Assembly: GCA_025529335.1 (NCBI GenBank)
Contig: JAMYHX010000225.1
Coordinates: 1 to 63,870, forward strand
DNA from: Rhizopus sp. PT2906
Lineage: Eukaryota > Mucoromycota > Mucoromycetes > Mucorales > Rhizopodaceae
Direction: 5' to 3'
Length of the DNA stretch: 63,870 bases
In this document: positions 11,167 through 22,647 of the stretch, piece by piece
Layout of the letters: each line of letters opens with the position of its first letter
Position numbering within the stretch: the first letter of the stretch is position 1
Notes under the pieces: model-generated
Seen by the model: the letters and a program-made list of their open reading frames with translations, nothing else
The model's database searches: none
Told to the model about the DNA's origin: nothing
Position numbers and translations under genes: made by a program

Positions 11167-11676
11167 ATGAAAAACCCATACATCATCGTAGCTATTGCAG
11201 CTTTCTTAATTGCTATTGTTTGTGCTGCTGAAGATGATATCTCAAAGCCAACTGGAATCCACACAGCACCAGGTGTTGTTTGCCCAATGACAGTTTGTCC
11301 AACAAATACATTGTCCAAGAGAGACAAACCTGCTTGTCCTGTTTCATGCCCAGATAATTGCCGTATAATTGATGATGCCTGTTGTCCTGGTGTTCAAAAG
11401 GCTGTCTGTTATCCCGCATCTGCTTCACAAAGTCATAGTGCTGTTCCTACCGCTGCATCATCTGCTGTCACAAGCGCTGTTCCTACTGCTTCCAGTGCTT
11501 CAGTTTCCTCTGCTGCTTCTACTGTAATTCCTTCAGCTTCAGCTTCAGCTTCATCTACTGCTCCCGTATCACCTGCAGCTTCTTCTCCTTCTCCAAGTGC
11601 TGCCAACTCTATTCAATTGACTATATCTACTTCTATCATCGCAGCCATTATTGTTGCAGGTCTTCAATGTCTTTAA
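11167..11676 (+). CDS. Secreted Ser/Ala-rich cell-surface protein
   Basis: A single-exon ORF of 169 residues. It opens with a signal peptide (MKNPYIIVAIAAFLIAIVCA). Residues about 38-80 hold a cysteine module with CPMTVCPTN, ACPVSCPDNC and DACCPG. A Ser/Ala/Pro/Thr-rich stalk with imperfect SAVPTASSA repeats follows, and the end is hydrophobic (STSIIAAIIVAGLQCL), typical of a GPI-anchor signal. The architecture is that of small fungal wall or plasma-membrane mannoproteins; a surface location is inferred and the molecular role is unknown. A pyrimidine-rich tract precedes the ATG. The stop lies 227 bases before the EDEM-like gene on the same strand. Confidence 0.8.
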   Translation: MKNPYIIVAIAAFLIAIVCAAEDDISKPTGIHTAPGVVCPMTVCPTNTLSKRDKPACPVSCPDNCRIIDDACCPGVQKAVCYPASASQSHSAVPTAASSAVTSAVPTASSASVSSAASTVIPSASASASSTAPVSPAASSPSPSAANSIQLTISTSIIAAIIVAGLQCL

Positions 11677-11903
11677 GAGTCAAAATATCCACGAATAAAC
11701 TGTTTAATTGAGTATATACTTTTATTGAATGATAGAGAGAGAGAGAAAGAGAAAGAGAAAAAAAGAGAGAGAGAGATTGTTCTCTTTTTGTGTAAATTAC
11801 ATCGAGTTTATGACAAAATAGATTTGGAGTAAAAAGCGGAGTTAACAAATCGTGTACAAAAACTGCAAATGTAGCTCGCTCTTTATTACGTTTCATTTTA
11901 TCC

Positions 11904-14899
11904 ATGGTTTTATCAAAATATGATAAAGCAGGCACCCTTTTGTTTTCTTTACTTATACTCTTTAGCCATATTTGCATGGCTATGACAGAAGAAAGACGTC
12001 TTCAGCTAAAGTAAGATAAAGATACGACAAATGAAGAGCTTGAGCTAAATGTTATTGTTGTTGTTGTATAGAGATTTAAGCAAAGTAAAAGAAATGGCCA
12101 TGTTCTACTTGTGTACTTGATTAACAGCTCATATGTTAGGAAATGTTTGAACATGGCTGGAGTAGCTATATTGAGCACGCTTTTCCTGATGATGAGGTAC
12201 ACTGCTGAAATCATTTGTAATAGAAAAACTGATTTTAATTGTCAATAGCTCAATCCATTTGAATGTAGAGGCAGAGGAAGCGATAAAGCTAATCCAGACA
12301 ACATCAATGTCAATGACGTACTTGGGGACTATTCACTCACCCTAGTAGATACTTTAGATACATTAGCAGTATGTACAATAACGTAAATAGAGAAAGATGT
12401 ACTCATATCATCAGATCATAGGCACCCGAAAACAGTTTGAGGAAGCCGTAAAGCAAGTCATCGAGACGGTATCCTTTCACCAAAACAATAAAGTACAAGT
12501 GTTTGAATTGAATATCAGAGCACTTGGAGGATTGGTAATATATTCCTCTTCTCATGAAAGAAAGTGGCTAACGATCATACTTAGCTTTCAGCACATATGC
12601 TTATCACAGATCCGGAATTAGATTATTCAATAGAGGGATATAAGAATGAGCTACTTCATCTAGCAGTTGACTTGGCTAATCGTTTGATGCCGGCTTTTAA
12701 CTCAACCAAGACAGGAATCCCCTATCCCCGTGTTAATTTACAGAAGGGTGTTCCGCCCACAGAAACAACGGAGACTTGTACAGCAGGCGCTGGCAGCTTA
12801 ATACTAGAATTCGGCCTCCTGAGCCGTCTGACAGGAGATCCAGTTTATGAAGAAGCAGCTAAACGAGCATTAAAATCTGTATGGAATAGACGATCCCACC
12901 TTAGTCTCTTGGGCAACGTAATTGATATACAAACAGGAAATTGGATCCATACAGCATCATCTACAGGTGCAGGCATCGACTCTGTATTTGAATACATGTT
13001 AAAAGCATATATTCTCTTTGGAGAGGATGAGTACTTGGACATGTTTGAGGAAGCATACAGGGCGTTGATGATCTATGTGCGAGATTCATCTGGTTACATT
13101 TATCGCAACGTTCATATGAGTACAGGATCCTTGATGTCTTATTGGATCGATAGCCTGAGCGCCTTCTTTCCGGGTCTTCAAGTGCTTTACGGGGATATCC
13201 ATGCAGCCATCAAGAATCATTTGGTGTTCTACAACATTTGGCGTCGATATCATGCGCTTCCTGAGCGATTTGATTTCTATCAAAAGAGAGTTAATCTGCC
13301 ATACTATCCTCTTCGACCTGAATTCATTGAATCCACTTACTATCTTTATCAAGCTACGAAGGATCCCTTTTATTTGAATGTAGGAGAAATGGTCATCCAG
13401 GATTTAAACAATAGAACACGCCTGGCATGTGGGTTTGCATCCATTGGAGATGTGGAAAGTGGCAAATTGGAAGATAGAATGGAGAGCTTTATGTTGAGCG
13501 AGACATTAAAGTATTTATATCTACTGTTCGACACAGAACATCCTTTTAATAAGCGAGATTCTAATGCGGTATTTACCACTGGTATGTGTGTTTCCCCCCC
13601 CCTTTAAATTTAAAGTATTGGATGGTAATCTTTTTTTTATTAGAGGGACATTGGGTATCCTTGCCTCAACACTACTTGCGAAGATCCAAAACAACTAAAC
13701 AAGTAAAAAATTTAATATCTATACAATCTAATCCTTTTGGTACATGCCCAAGATACAATCCATTGCATTACAAAGCGATCTATACTCCTGGCCACCTTGA
13801 TATGACATCAATACCCTATCAGCCTCAGGCTGACTATGCAGCACATATTGCTGGCTATGCTCATTCACCGTTACCTCCATTATCCATCAACGGCTACTGT
13901 GATTCACCTTGGACATTGGCAAGAAACTTTAACTTATCCTTCGGTTCAACCAGAAGGCCGAATAGTGTGATTGAAATACTGGGAGACTATCTGATCAAGT
14001 CGTTATCTGGCTTAAAGATTGAATTTGTGAGTGCAAAGAGGAATGATGGGTTCTTTATTAAAGGAGGTTAGTTTTCTTTTTTCACATTTACATTGTGTAT
14101 ATACAATATATACAGCACTATTCCCTTTTCTTTATTGTATATAAATTCTATGAATTAGACATTTACCTCCCCTATTTTCTTTCTTTATATATATATACTA
14201 CATACATCCACTTTTATTAGTCCATTCTTCATCCATCATTAGGTAAATAAACAATCTTTTATTTTTTTGCGTATACGTGTCTAATATTTGTAAAGCAACG
14301 AGCGGATATATATAGATCTTGATACATTACTGCCCTTTCTGCAGGACAACCGTGATTTGATCCAAGTGCAAGTGAAGCAACCTGGACTAACACGTTATAG
14401 AGACTATACCCAGCTAGATTACGATGTTATCCTTCGCACTGTCAATGATTATGAATGTATGGAAATGATAGGACTTACATCAGAATTCGGTGCTCAAACC
14501 ATTCAGCTACCTGATACTCCTGTACACGTCTTTGGTGACCAATCCAAGTTTCTTGGATGTGAGTCATACTCAAGACAAGATGCCAACCTGGTGAAAGACA
14601 AGGTCCTTTTGATCAGCCGAGGAAAATGTGAATTTTACAAGAAGGCTCTTTTTGCACAGGAAGCGGGCGCCGTGGGTGTGATTTTCTTAAGCAACGAACC
14701 TCACTTGTTTAGGCCATCTTTCTTAAAGAATGACATACGTATACCTTGCGTTCTACTTTCACAAACAGATAGTCTTGTACTCATTCAACAACAAACCAAA
14801 CGCATGTATCTCACAATGGACACGCTTTTTTTAACTCCTGACAGTCAATTCGAGATGTTACTCAAGCGAGAACGAGTTCATAATGCAATTTTAGTATAA
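11904..14899 (+). CDS. MNL1: ER degradation-enhancing alpha-mannosidase (EDEM/Mnl1, GH47) with PA domain
   Basis: Eight exons (11904-12010, 12072-12084, 12140-12196, 12249-12368, 12415-12534, 12585-13581, 13644-14026, 14345-14899) give 783 residues. A signal peptide (AGTLLFSLLILFSHICMA) leads into the GH47 fold: MFEHGWSSYIEHAFPDDE, DYSLTLVDTLDTLA, ETCTAGAGSLILEF and FTTEGHW match EDEM signatures. The carboxyl part has a protease-associated domain (LISRGKCEFYKKALFAQEAG, about residues 680-740). EDEM proteins trim mannose on misfolded glycoproteins in the ER lumen and mark them for ERAD; the PA domain is typical of EDEM3/Htm1-like members. Exon 2 is a 13-base microexon that is needed to keep frame. 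The last intron (14027-14344, GTGAGT donor) is about 318 bases, long for this genome; the frame stays open past this donor to 14071, so an alternative end or exon is possible there. Confidence 0.9.
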
Positions 14900-15194
14900 A
14901 AATAAAAAAAAAAAAAGCATGTCATATGAAAATAATGTAATCAAAAAACATATGTCGCCTTTTTACCTTCTTTTATTTACCGCTGATGATCTTTATATTG
15001 ACTCCATTTTGTAATGAGAAAAATGCCTAAAAGTTAAATCTGTATTTTCAGACATATGCTTTCTTTATACTGTTGATGAGGAGCCTATGATCCTGTCTGC
15101 ATTCTTGGATACACTTGATGCCTTAGTTTGTTTAGAACTGTATTAGACCATATCAATCAAATGAATAAGAGTGTTGAAAAAATACAACAATGAT

Positions 15195-15765
15195 CTTACC
15201 CATAAGTTTTTGTTCCGCACAATTTGCAGCTCTATTTGATGAAACCATAGACATCATCAAGTAAATCTTGCTCAATTTCTGATGGAGCTAAGATATCATC
15301 ATCACTGAACAGCATCAAGTAATCCAAAATGCTCTAATTGAGCCAGAACTTCTCACGACCGTCAAGAGGATGAACTTTAATAGCATCATACATATCTCTG
15401 AAATCGGCCTTTTATAATACAAGCAAGTGCTATGTACAATAACTAATATTTAATCTAATTCGATTTAATAATAAGAAGTATGCCCAAATATCACACCCTA
15501 CAATAGTGAATGGGGTCGTTGATAGCTGACATGGCATCTTCCATAAGATCATATGTTAATTGGCCGCCTTCATTATAAATGTTTTTTTATTCATCATAAA
15601 AAAAGACTTCAACCCGGAAGAGCTGCAATAGATATTATAAGAAAAAGCTTTCGCACAACATAATTTATTGGGATCAAATTGACAAGTCAAGGCACGATAA
15701 ATTATGTCATTTAAATCTATCTTTTTTACAGTGAATACCCTTGTATGGCCCATTCTATGCATTAA
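15195..15765 (-). pseudogene. Decayed ORF of unknown family
   Basis: Coding-like sequence runs on the minus strand through several frames. The top part (15762-15556) reads MGHTRVFTVKKIDLNDIIYR and FDPNKLCCAKAFSYN; it then shifts frame into NEGGQLTYDLMEDAMSAIND (about 15575-15500), and a lower part reads FRDMYDAIKVHPLDGREKFW, an in-frame stop, and DYLMLFSDDDILAPSEIEQD. At least two frameshifts and one stop are visible. Protein-like composition supports a dead gene, probably one of the repeated ORF families of Mucorales, but I cannot name it. It sits in the gap between the EDEM-like gene and PAH1. Confidence 0.45.
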
Positions 15766-15910
15766 AGGTTGACAACAGTTTTTGTTAGAGATTTAAAGAA
15801 AAAAAATTAAATGAGCGCCAGCCAATGACTGATAAAAAGCATAACAATAATAACTTTAAGCAAACCTTTCCCTTTTTCTCTCTTTTTTTTTTGTTCCTCT
15901 CTTTTGACGC

Positions 15911-18900
15911 ATGGAATACGTTGGAAAATTAGGAAGTCTATTCACTTCTGTACAAAGCTTTTATAATGAAATCAATCCAGCCACATTATCTGGAGCTATT
16001 GATATTGTTGTAGTCGAACAACCAGATGGCGAGTTGGCTTGTTCACCTTTTCACGTGAGATTTGGTAAACTATCAGTTCTGATGCCGCAAGAGAAAAAGG
16101 TGCGTAGAAACAAATGAGTAGCAAATTCAGAGAAAAAAAAAGAAATAACGAGATGAGTTAGGTCCAAATCAAGGTCAATGGAGAAGTAGTTCCATATGTT
16201 ATGAAAGTGGGAGAAGCAGGGGAAGCGTTTTTTGTGTTTGAAACAGAGCATGAAGTTCCCAAAGAATTTCAAACTTCACCTATTATGGAAGCAGTTTCTG
16301 AGAAGAGCGATGAGGTACGCGTGTGTGTAGTAGAGAAGCTGTATACATGTATATGTAATGAATACTTTCTTAGGAGCCACCTTATCTTGATATTGGTGAA
16401 TCTAAAGATTCCGTTAAAGGTAACTAAAAGCAGCATATGTCATACTTTGTGTGTTCTAACATGTGAAAAAAAAAGAAACTAAAAGCAGTAATGAGGATCA
16501 TTTTGAGGAAGACGAAGAAGATGATAAGAATAAAGCACTATTGCCTGCTGAATTACAGTCGCCCAAGATGATCATTGATGAGCAGATGGATAAGGTAGTA
16601 ACAAAAATTCGAAAGGAAGATCAACAGCCAGATATATCTACGCCAAAGAATGATGCTTATCTAATGGAAGATGGTTCTACGTTACTCGAACGAGTCATCC
16701 CAGAGGCAATTACCACGACAACGGTTGCCAAAGAAAGGTTTATTGTCCGACCAGCTCAAGGAGATATTTACAGCACATACATGGACGTAATACACACGTC
16801 TGTACACAAACGAAATAATGATGAAAGTGACAAAGAACATGTCGATAGTGGGCATAATAATAGCAATCGAGGAGATGAATCCATCGTATTGGATATCGCG
16901 GGTTATAAAACAGGAGAGGACAGCCAGGGCAATGATGATATAAACAAAAAGGAAAGAGAAGAAATTCAGAAACTATCAGAGATAGCTGCTGTCGTGAGAG
17001 AAATTAAGCAAGAAGAAGAGAAAGAAGAGGAAGAAGAGAAAATGAAAAAGCAAGAAGAAGAAAGAGAAATAGAAAAAGACCAAGTAAAGGAGGATGTAAA
17101 CGAAAAAGTAGACAGCAGCCAAGAAGAAATACTTGAGCTAACGCCGGGACAAAGATATAGAATTGAAATGAGTTTATGTGGATTTTCTCAATTTACAAAA
17201 GACGAGGAAGAAAACAAGAGAATATTTGATAAAGAGATGATCACATACGATAACTTTACACATAATCCAAATATATTAAATGATAAGCGGCTGGTATTTA
17301 GATACAATGGAAAGTACTATTCAGCAGGCAGAACAGGACCATTGTTTACGTCATTGGTGATGTATACGGATGAGCAAGTGAGCGAACAAGAGGAACAAAA
17401 GGTGTCTGACAGTAGAGAGTCGTATCTATTTGGTAGAGGCTGGAGACAATGGCTTAGCAGATCATCTGTAGCAGCAGAAGAAAAGAAGAATAATGAAAAG
17501 AAGGAAGAGCAGGATGAAAGCAACGTTGATAGTAGTAACAGTAATCAACAGAATAGTAGTAACAGTAGCAGTAGCAGCACTACCTTTACTACAACCATGA
17601 CAACAACGTCTGTTGGTTGGAAGAGTGATCATACGCATCCTGAAGAGGAAGTACAAGAAAATGTCACTTCAAGAAAAGTGTACGCAAAAACACTAAGACT
17701 GACGTCAGAACAGTTGAAAAGCTTGAATTTGAAAAGAGGTGCAAATACCATCACATTTTCAGTAACATCAGCCTACCAAGGCACAGCAACGTGTGCAGCG
17801 AAAGTGTTTTATTGGAGACACGACTACCAGATTGTTATATCAGACATTGATGGTACTATAACCAAATCTGATGCACTAGGCCATGTTTTTACAATGATTG
17901 GCAAAGATTGGACACATATGGGGATTGCAAAGCTATACACAGACATTGCCAATAATGGCTATCACTTTTTGTATCTAACAAGTAGAGCGATTGGACAAGC
18001 CGATTATACAAGGGATTACCTAAAGAAGGTGGTCCAAGATAAATATCAGCTACCAGATGGACCAGTGATTATGTCACCTGACAGACTATTTACTTCATTT
18101 CATCGAGAAGTCATCATGAGGAAACCTGAAGTATTCAAGATGGCCTGCTTAAAGGATATTCAGAGATTATTTGATGGCAAAGATCCATTTTATGCAGGTT
18201 TTGGTAACAGAATAACGGATGCAAGATCATACCGAAGTGTCAATGTGCCCTCATCACGAATATTTACAATTGATCCTTATGGCGATTTAAAATTGGAGCT
18301 ACTTTCAGGCTTCAAATCCTCATATATCCACCTGAATGACTTGGTAGATCAAATATTTCCGCCTATCACCAAAAATACAGGCAGCAATAGTATAGTGCTG
18401 AATAACTATAACGATTGGAACTACTGGAAATCTCCTTTACCTGATATTGATGATATACCTGAATTAAGCCAACCTGTTCCAACCTCTCCAAAACCAAAAC
18501 CAATCAAGCCTGATCCATCTGCATTACCCTCAAATACTGTTGTTTCCTCTAATAGTACTTCAACTACAAGGCGGTTATTAAGAAGCTTTACATCAGCATC
18601 ATCATCTAATTCCAAGGCCAACGCAAAGTTACTACAATCGAGCAACAGCACTCCAAACCTGACAACGAAATCAACCGAATTAACTGATCCTGTTAATATG
18701 AACACTACTACAATTACTAATGTTAATACTGCTATTAATGCCGTTCCTTCAGCTACAGTTAATGATACTAATACTACAACTGCCATCTCAACAAATACTA
18801 ATAATAGTACTGCCATAAATACCACCGGTAATTCTACACCAACCTCTATAGAAAGCACAAGTCCAAGCATTATGAATAAGATGCTGTCAAGTGTATCACG

Positions 18901-19024
18901 TACATTCCTATCGTCAAATGAAAGTAGACCAAAAGAACAAGCAGAAGAAGTAGAGCAAGAGGAAGAAAAGGATGTAGATGAACTATTAGATAACCTTAAT
19001 ATGGATGAGATTCCATTTATTTAA
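15911..19024 (+). CDS. PAH1: Phosphatidate phosphatase (lipin) Pah1
   Basis: Four exons (15911-16099, 16162-16314, 16374-16419, 16476-19024) give 978 residues. The amino end is the N-LIP domain (MEYVGKLGSLFTSVQSFYNE, then VKVGEAGEAFFVFET). A long acidic, Glu/Lys-rich linker follows. The catalytic C-LIP/HAD domain holds the DIDGTITKSDALGH motif (DxDGT) and downstream GFGNRITDARSYRSV. The enzyme dephosphorylates phosphatidate to diacylglycerol at the ER/nuclear membrane, feeding triacylglycerol synthesis and controlling membrane growth; the family depends on Mg2+ and is regulated by phosphorylation and by Nem1-Spo7. The tail is low complexity (Ser/Thr/Asn-rich) and ends in an acidic stretch with DELLDNLNMDEIPFI, like the acidic tail of yeast Pah1 that Nem1-Spo7 recognises. 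The exon 3 to 4 acceptor lies in an A-rich run and is the least certain junction. Confidence 0.95.
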
Positions 19025-19443
19025 ATAAATTTCTTGTTCTTTTTCCATTCTAAATAACTCAATGAATGCATCGGTCTATCCTTCATAGTCACATTAACTG
19101 GCGGTCCAGAAAACCACAAAACAGGTCCATCAGATTGTCGTTTATATGATGAATCTATACAATATCAATCTTTATATTCACTGATACACATTGTTATCAT
19201 GTCTTTATACCAATGCTTGATGTATTATCTTGCTGTTGTTGATTATTATTATTATTATTAGTTGTGTCGGCCGTGGTATTATTATTAGTAGTAGTAGTAA
19301 TGGTAGAAGTAGAAGTAGAAGCAGTCGTTGACATTAGAGAAATAATAAAGAAAAAAGAAAGAGGAAACAGTCAAGCATATGGAATTTGTATTCTCAAAAA
19401 TAAATAGCGGAAAGACAAAAAAATATGCCCACAGAGGTTAATA
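19025..19443. other. PAH1 3' flank
   Basis: No gene seen. It carries short trinucleotide tracts (ATT around 19240-19260 and AGT/GTA around 19280-19320). Confidence 0.4.
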
Positions 19444-19817
19444 CACTACATGCACTCAAAAATTGGCCAATGCTACGGCTGCTACCTATATTGTCACTTT
19501 ACGACTTTACACTACCAAAGTCTCTGCCTAACCTAAGGTTGTCTAGCTCACTCCTTGATATAAAATACGATATCATCATAATTTACATGTGTTCTTGCAT
19601 CTTTGTTGATAGTCTGACAGCATAAAATAACAACATTTCTTTTTTATCTCTCTCTTCTTCTTGAAAAGAACCAATTCATGACAGTAACTTTATAAAGACA
19701 TGTTTAGTGTGGCGCTACACATTGAAAAGTTTTGTTGGGTGACATCATAGGTAATAGGTAGAGGCAGTGCCCGTAGTATTAGCCTAATTTCTGGTGTATT
19801 TTCTGGTGCATGTAGTG
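19444..19817. mobile_element. MITE copy 2
   Basis: Homologous along its length to the element at 2430-2737, with the same right end (20-bp TIR at 19798-19817). The left TIR has lost 12 bases between two TGCAC direct repeats. Its middle carries about 85 bases missing from copy 1 (T/C-rich stretch and GAAAAGAACCAATTCATGAC), which copy 3 also has, so copy 1 is the internally deleted one. Confidence 0.85.
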
Positions 19818-19859
19818 TTTCTCTTCTTATTAACAAAAACGTATCCTTGTGTCTTATCC

Positions 19860-20870
19860 AAAATGAGTGCAATAGAGAAATCGGTCATTACAAGGTGCTT
19901 AGATGTCCAGAATAATTACAAGTCAGCTGATGAAAGGGTAGAATAAATAAGATGCTGCAAAAGGATGGCCATGACAAAAACGAATATGGCGACCGACTAG
20001 ATGAAATGGTGGTGCGCTGTGATAATCAAGATGAAAAGGTTACTGTGAAGATTATTTCCTCCCTTCTATATACAGTTATGAACGATAACAGCAAAAAAGA
20101 ACCAGAGTCGAATTTGATAATAGAAACTTTACGACCGTTCATTTTAAATTGTATAATATTCAAGACAAAAGGCGTAAAGACTGAATGGTATATATCATAT
20201 ATGTAAATAAGATCGTAGATTTTAATCACTGACGCAATCCTTAGGATAACATACCGAATGGTATCAAAGAAGGGGCAAGTCATGATCCTAGACGTCACTT
20301 TAGATTCAGATCCACTTACGGTGACCAACTTTGAGCTGTCCGTTGTTGAAGTAAAAAGCCAGGAAACTTCTTTAATGGCCACTTAGAAACAGATATTGTA
20401 AAACTTGGTAAAGAGATGCAGTTGGCCTTGGACAAGCTCATTGAAAAGAAAGTAAAGTATCCAGAGGTTGTTGCTTTATTAGTGGAATGTAATAAGTTGG
20501 TTTTAGCAATTCCATTTAAGTATATTACTAAGTACATATAAAATAGGCTATAAAGCAACAACGTTTAAAATGGACTTACGGTACAATGGCCAATATCGAA
20601 TGATTGGGTTGAACAGTTTCTTCCTTGTAGGAAATAGCATTGATGACTTTATGCTTGTTTCAGGTACTATGGAGAAGATATATCAACTCCAGGTAAAGTA
20701 TGATATTGATCCAACGATTACCCACACAAAAGGTGATATTCTAACTATTTAAAATAGGCCATCATTCAAGGCACACTGGAAAGATTATATAAAGCAATCC
20801 AGGGGCAAGAAAGTGCAGAAGACCATAGAGGTTATAGAAGAGATGCTTGCGGAAGCCCTATTGCTGTGAG
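19860..20870 (+). pseudogene. Decayed copy of a Mucorales repeated ORF family
   Basis: Coding traces follow one another in shifting frames: a run with SVITRCLDVQNNYKSADERV, then the frame 19952-20206 (DRLDEMVVRCDNQDEKV), then EMQLALDKLIEKKVKYPEVV (about 20410-20470), then FKMDLRYNGQYRMIGLNSFF (20570-20752). The order (substrate-like helical region, then a 'tfkMdL..nG.YrMi..' strand pair) matches a multi-copy family of uncharacterised proteins that I associate with Mucorales genomes. Stops and frameshifts show it is dead. MITE copy 2 lies directly upstream. Confidence 0.5.
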
Positions 20871-21198
20871 GAAGGATAAAATTAGTGAACTGCATTGACT
20901 GTGTAATAAATGTTTATTTGTGAATATTTTCTATTTGATTACTGTGATGGCATTATCAATCAATTATCCATATGAAACATAGAGATATCAATATGCTTTA
21001 GTTACTTATCTTTGCATTAACCGACAAATTAAATCTTGTCTTTCGACAATAATATTTTGCATTGCGATAACAAGAAGCTTTTGACCATGGGGATGCCATA
21101 GGTTTGACTACAATAATGTTATACTTAAAGATAACCCAGCACTGTGGCTTACCCAGCATTTTTTTTTTTTTTTTTTTTTTTTTTTCTTTCTTTAAGCA
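20871..21198. other. Upstream region of EIF1AD-like gene
   Basis: No gene seen. It ends in the T27 tract next to the start codon. Confidence 0.4.
21159..21185. repeat. T27 homopolymer beside a start codon
   Basis: Twenty-seven T residues end 13 bases before the ATG at 21199. Poly(dA:dT) tracts exclude nucleosomes in fungi, so this could be the core of the promoter. Confidence 0.85.
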
Positions 21199-21648
21199 AT
21201 GGGAAGAAAGCAAACGATTAGAAATCAAATTGAACAAGACATTCAGCTTCAAGAAGGACAGAAATATGCAAAATCATTAGGACCAAGAGGAAATCACCAG
21301 CATGAAGTTGAATTCACTGATGGAGCAAGAAAGCTTGTGACACTGCCTCCTCGCTTCCGTAACCTCGTTTGGCTAAAGAGAGGCCATTTTGTTATTGTTG
21401 ATCCTACTGCTGGTACAGTATCCGAAAAAGTGGGTGGTGAAATCGTCCATGTGTTATATCCTAAAGATATAAAGGAATTAAAGGCAAAGGGAGAATGGCC
21501 AGAAGAATTTACAGATAAAAAGGCACAAGACGAAGAAGAAGAAGAAGAAAAGAGACAAGACAGTGATGATGATGATTTATTTGTAAATAATAATAGACAT
21601 GTGATGTCAGAGACAGAAGAAGAGGAATCAAGTGATGAAGAAGAATAA
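21199..21648 (+). CDS. EIF1AD: eIF1A-domain RNA-binding protein (EIF1AD-like)
   Basis: A single exon of 149 residues. The OB-fold of the eIF1A family runs through residues about 15-85: IQLQEGQKYAKSLGPRGNHQ, VTLPPRFRNLVWLKRGHFVI and IVHVLYPKDIKELK. It lacks the amino-terminal tail of true eIF1A and has the length and RFRNLVW motif of EIF1AD (Obelix/haponin), a nuclear protein that is linked to pre-40S ribosome maturation in animals. The carboxyl end is very acidic (runs of Asp and Glu). The start follows the T27 tract by 13 bases. The last 21 bases overlap the end of a convergent gene on the minus strand. Confidence 0.9.
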   Translation: MGRKQTIRNQIEQDIQLQEGQKYAKSLGPRGNHQHEVEFTDGARKLVTLPPRFRNLVWLKRGHFVIVDPTAGTVSEKVGGEIVHVLYPKDIKELKAKGEWPEEFTDKKAQDEEEEEEKRQDSDDDDLFVNNNRHVMSETEEEESSDEEE

Positions 21649-22126
21649 TAAGGATAGAATGAACTGTGGAATATCCCTTCTTGGGTGATGGTTGTATTCT
21701 ATTTCTTCCCATACCAGTATACAGATTATGATACTAAAGAATAGGAATAAAATAATAGATATTATCGACATAACCACGTTTAATTTGCGCCAAAACACTT
21801 CATATTTATTTTTACTCTTTGGCCAACAGCAAGAAGCAATAAACCAAATAGGCGGGCATAAACTATGGATGTATACATATTATATCATTAGTTTGCTGCT
21901 TATATGTGTATATGTGTATTAATATCTACAAGCCTAATAAAAAGAAGGATGCATTCACTGGAAAATGTCTGCTATCTGCATTTCTTTTCTTGATGATATA
22001 TCTTGTGTTGCCATGTGTTATCAGTAATGGTTGCCTTGGCAATAAATATCCTTGTTCATTAGGTGGTGCGCTCGGTTGATAATGGTAGCTGTAAGGTGGT
22101 GGTGATGCTAATGGCTGGCTATTCAT
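21628..22126 (-). CDS. Small fungal membrane protein (FLLGFxxPPxW type)
   Basis: Two exons (22126-21930 and 21862-21628) give 143 residues. A Pro/Tyr-rich cytosolic head (PPPYSYHYQPSAPPN) contains a PPPY motif of the kind bound by WW-domain ubiquitin ligases. Then come FPVNASFFLLGFLCPPIWFI (first membrane segment), a basic loop WPKSKNKYEVFWRKLN, and a second segment (VVMSIISIILFLFFSIIICI). The FLLGF..PP.W core followed by a tryptophan/arginine loop and a second hydrophobic helix recurs in uncharacterised fungal proteins. Intron 21929-21863 is GT-AG and phases match. The stop at 21628-21630 puts its end inside the convergent EIF1AD-like CDS; a further small intron near GTATGG could shorten it. 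Function unknown. Confidence 0.65.
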
Positions 22127-22647
22127 TAGGGGTATAAATAAAAGAATAAAATGAAAAATAAAATAAAATAGTGCCTCTCTTTAGTCCACTCATTTGCCCT
22201 AAAGTCACACTTTAATACTTGTGATATTTAAGGATTATTTCCATCTTTTTTCTCTGAACAAAAGCTGTTTTTATATTCTATTGTGTTTTACCATTCTTAA
22301 GCGTATACAATTTACAGCAGACTGCTGAATCAGAATGTATTATTCAATACATCTATTTCTTTTTTCTTTTTCTTTTTTTTTAGACGTAAATGCCACACTT
22401 TCATAGTAAAATCATTAAAGAAAACAAGGCTCTTTCATCAAGGCAAAAGAATTTCAGGCAAACCTTATATTCACATACACACTTTTTTCCTGAGTGATTG
22501 TTTCTTATACGAACGCACAAGCCAACTCAATATAAATCTATTAAAATTAAGAAGATTTGTGAAGAATGCGATATTTTCAAGTGGTATTTTTTGCTTTGGC
22601 TGATTACATTTAAATAAAAGAAGAGTATAGCATTATATATGACGGTT
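22127..22647. other. Region between two minus-strand genes
   Basis: No gene seen. It should hold the small membrane protein's promoter and the palmitoyltransferase 3' UTR. Confidence 0.4.

Noticed and set aside
11687..11790. GA-rich tract as a repeat element
   Set aside because: Simple purine-rich low complexity of under 100 bases in the 3' flank of the secreted protein gene; no unit structure.
18421..18870. Hydrophobic 149-codon antisense ORF in PAH1
   Set aside because: It mirrors the Thr/Asn/Ser-rich low-complexity tail of PAH1; Val/Leu runs are what the reverse of such codons gives.
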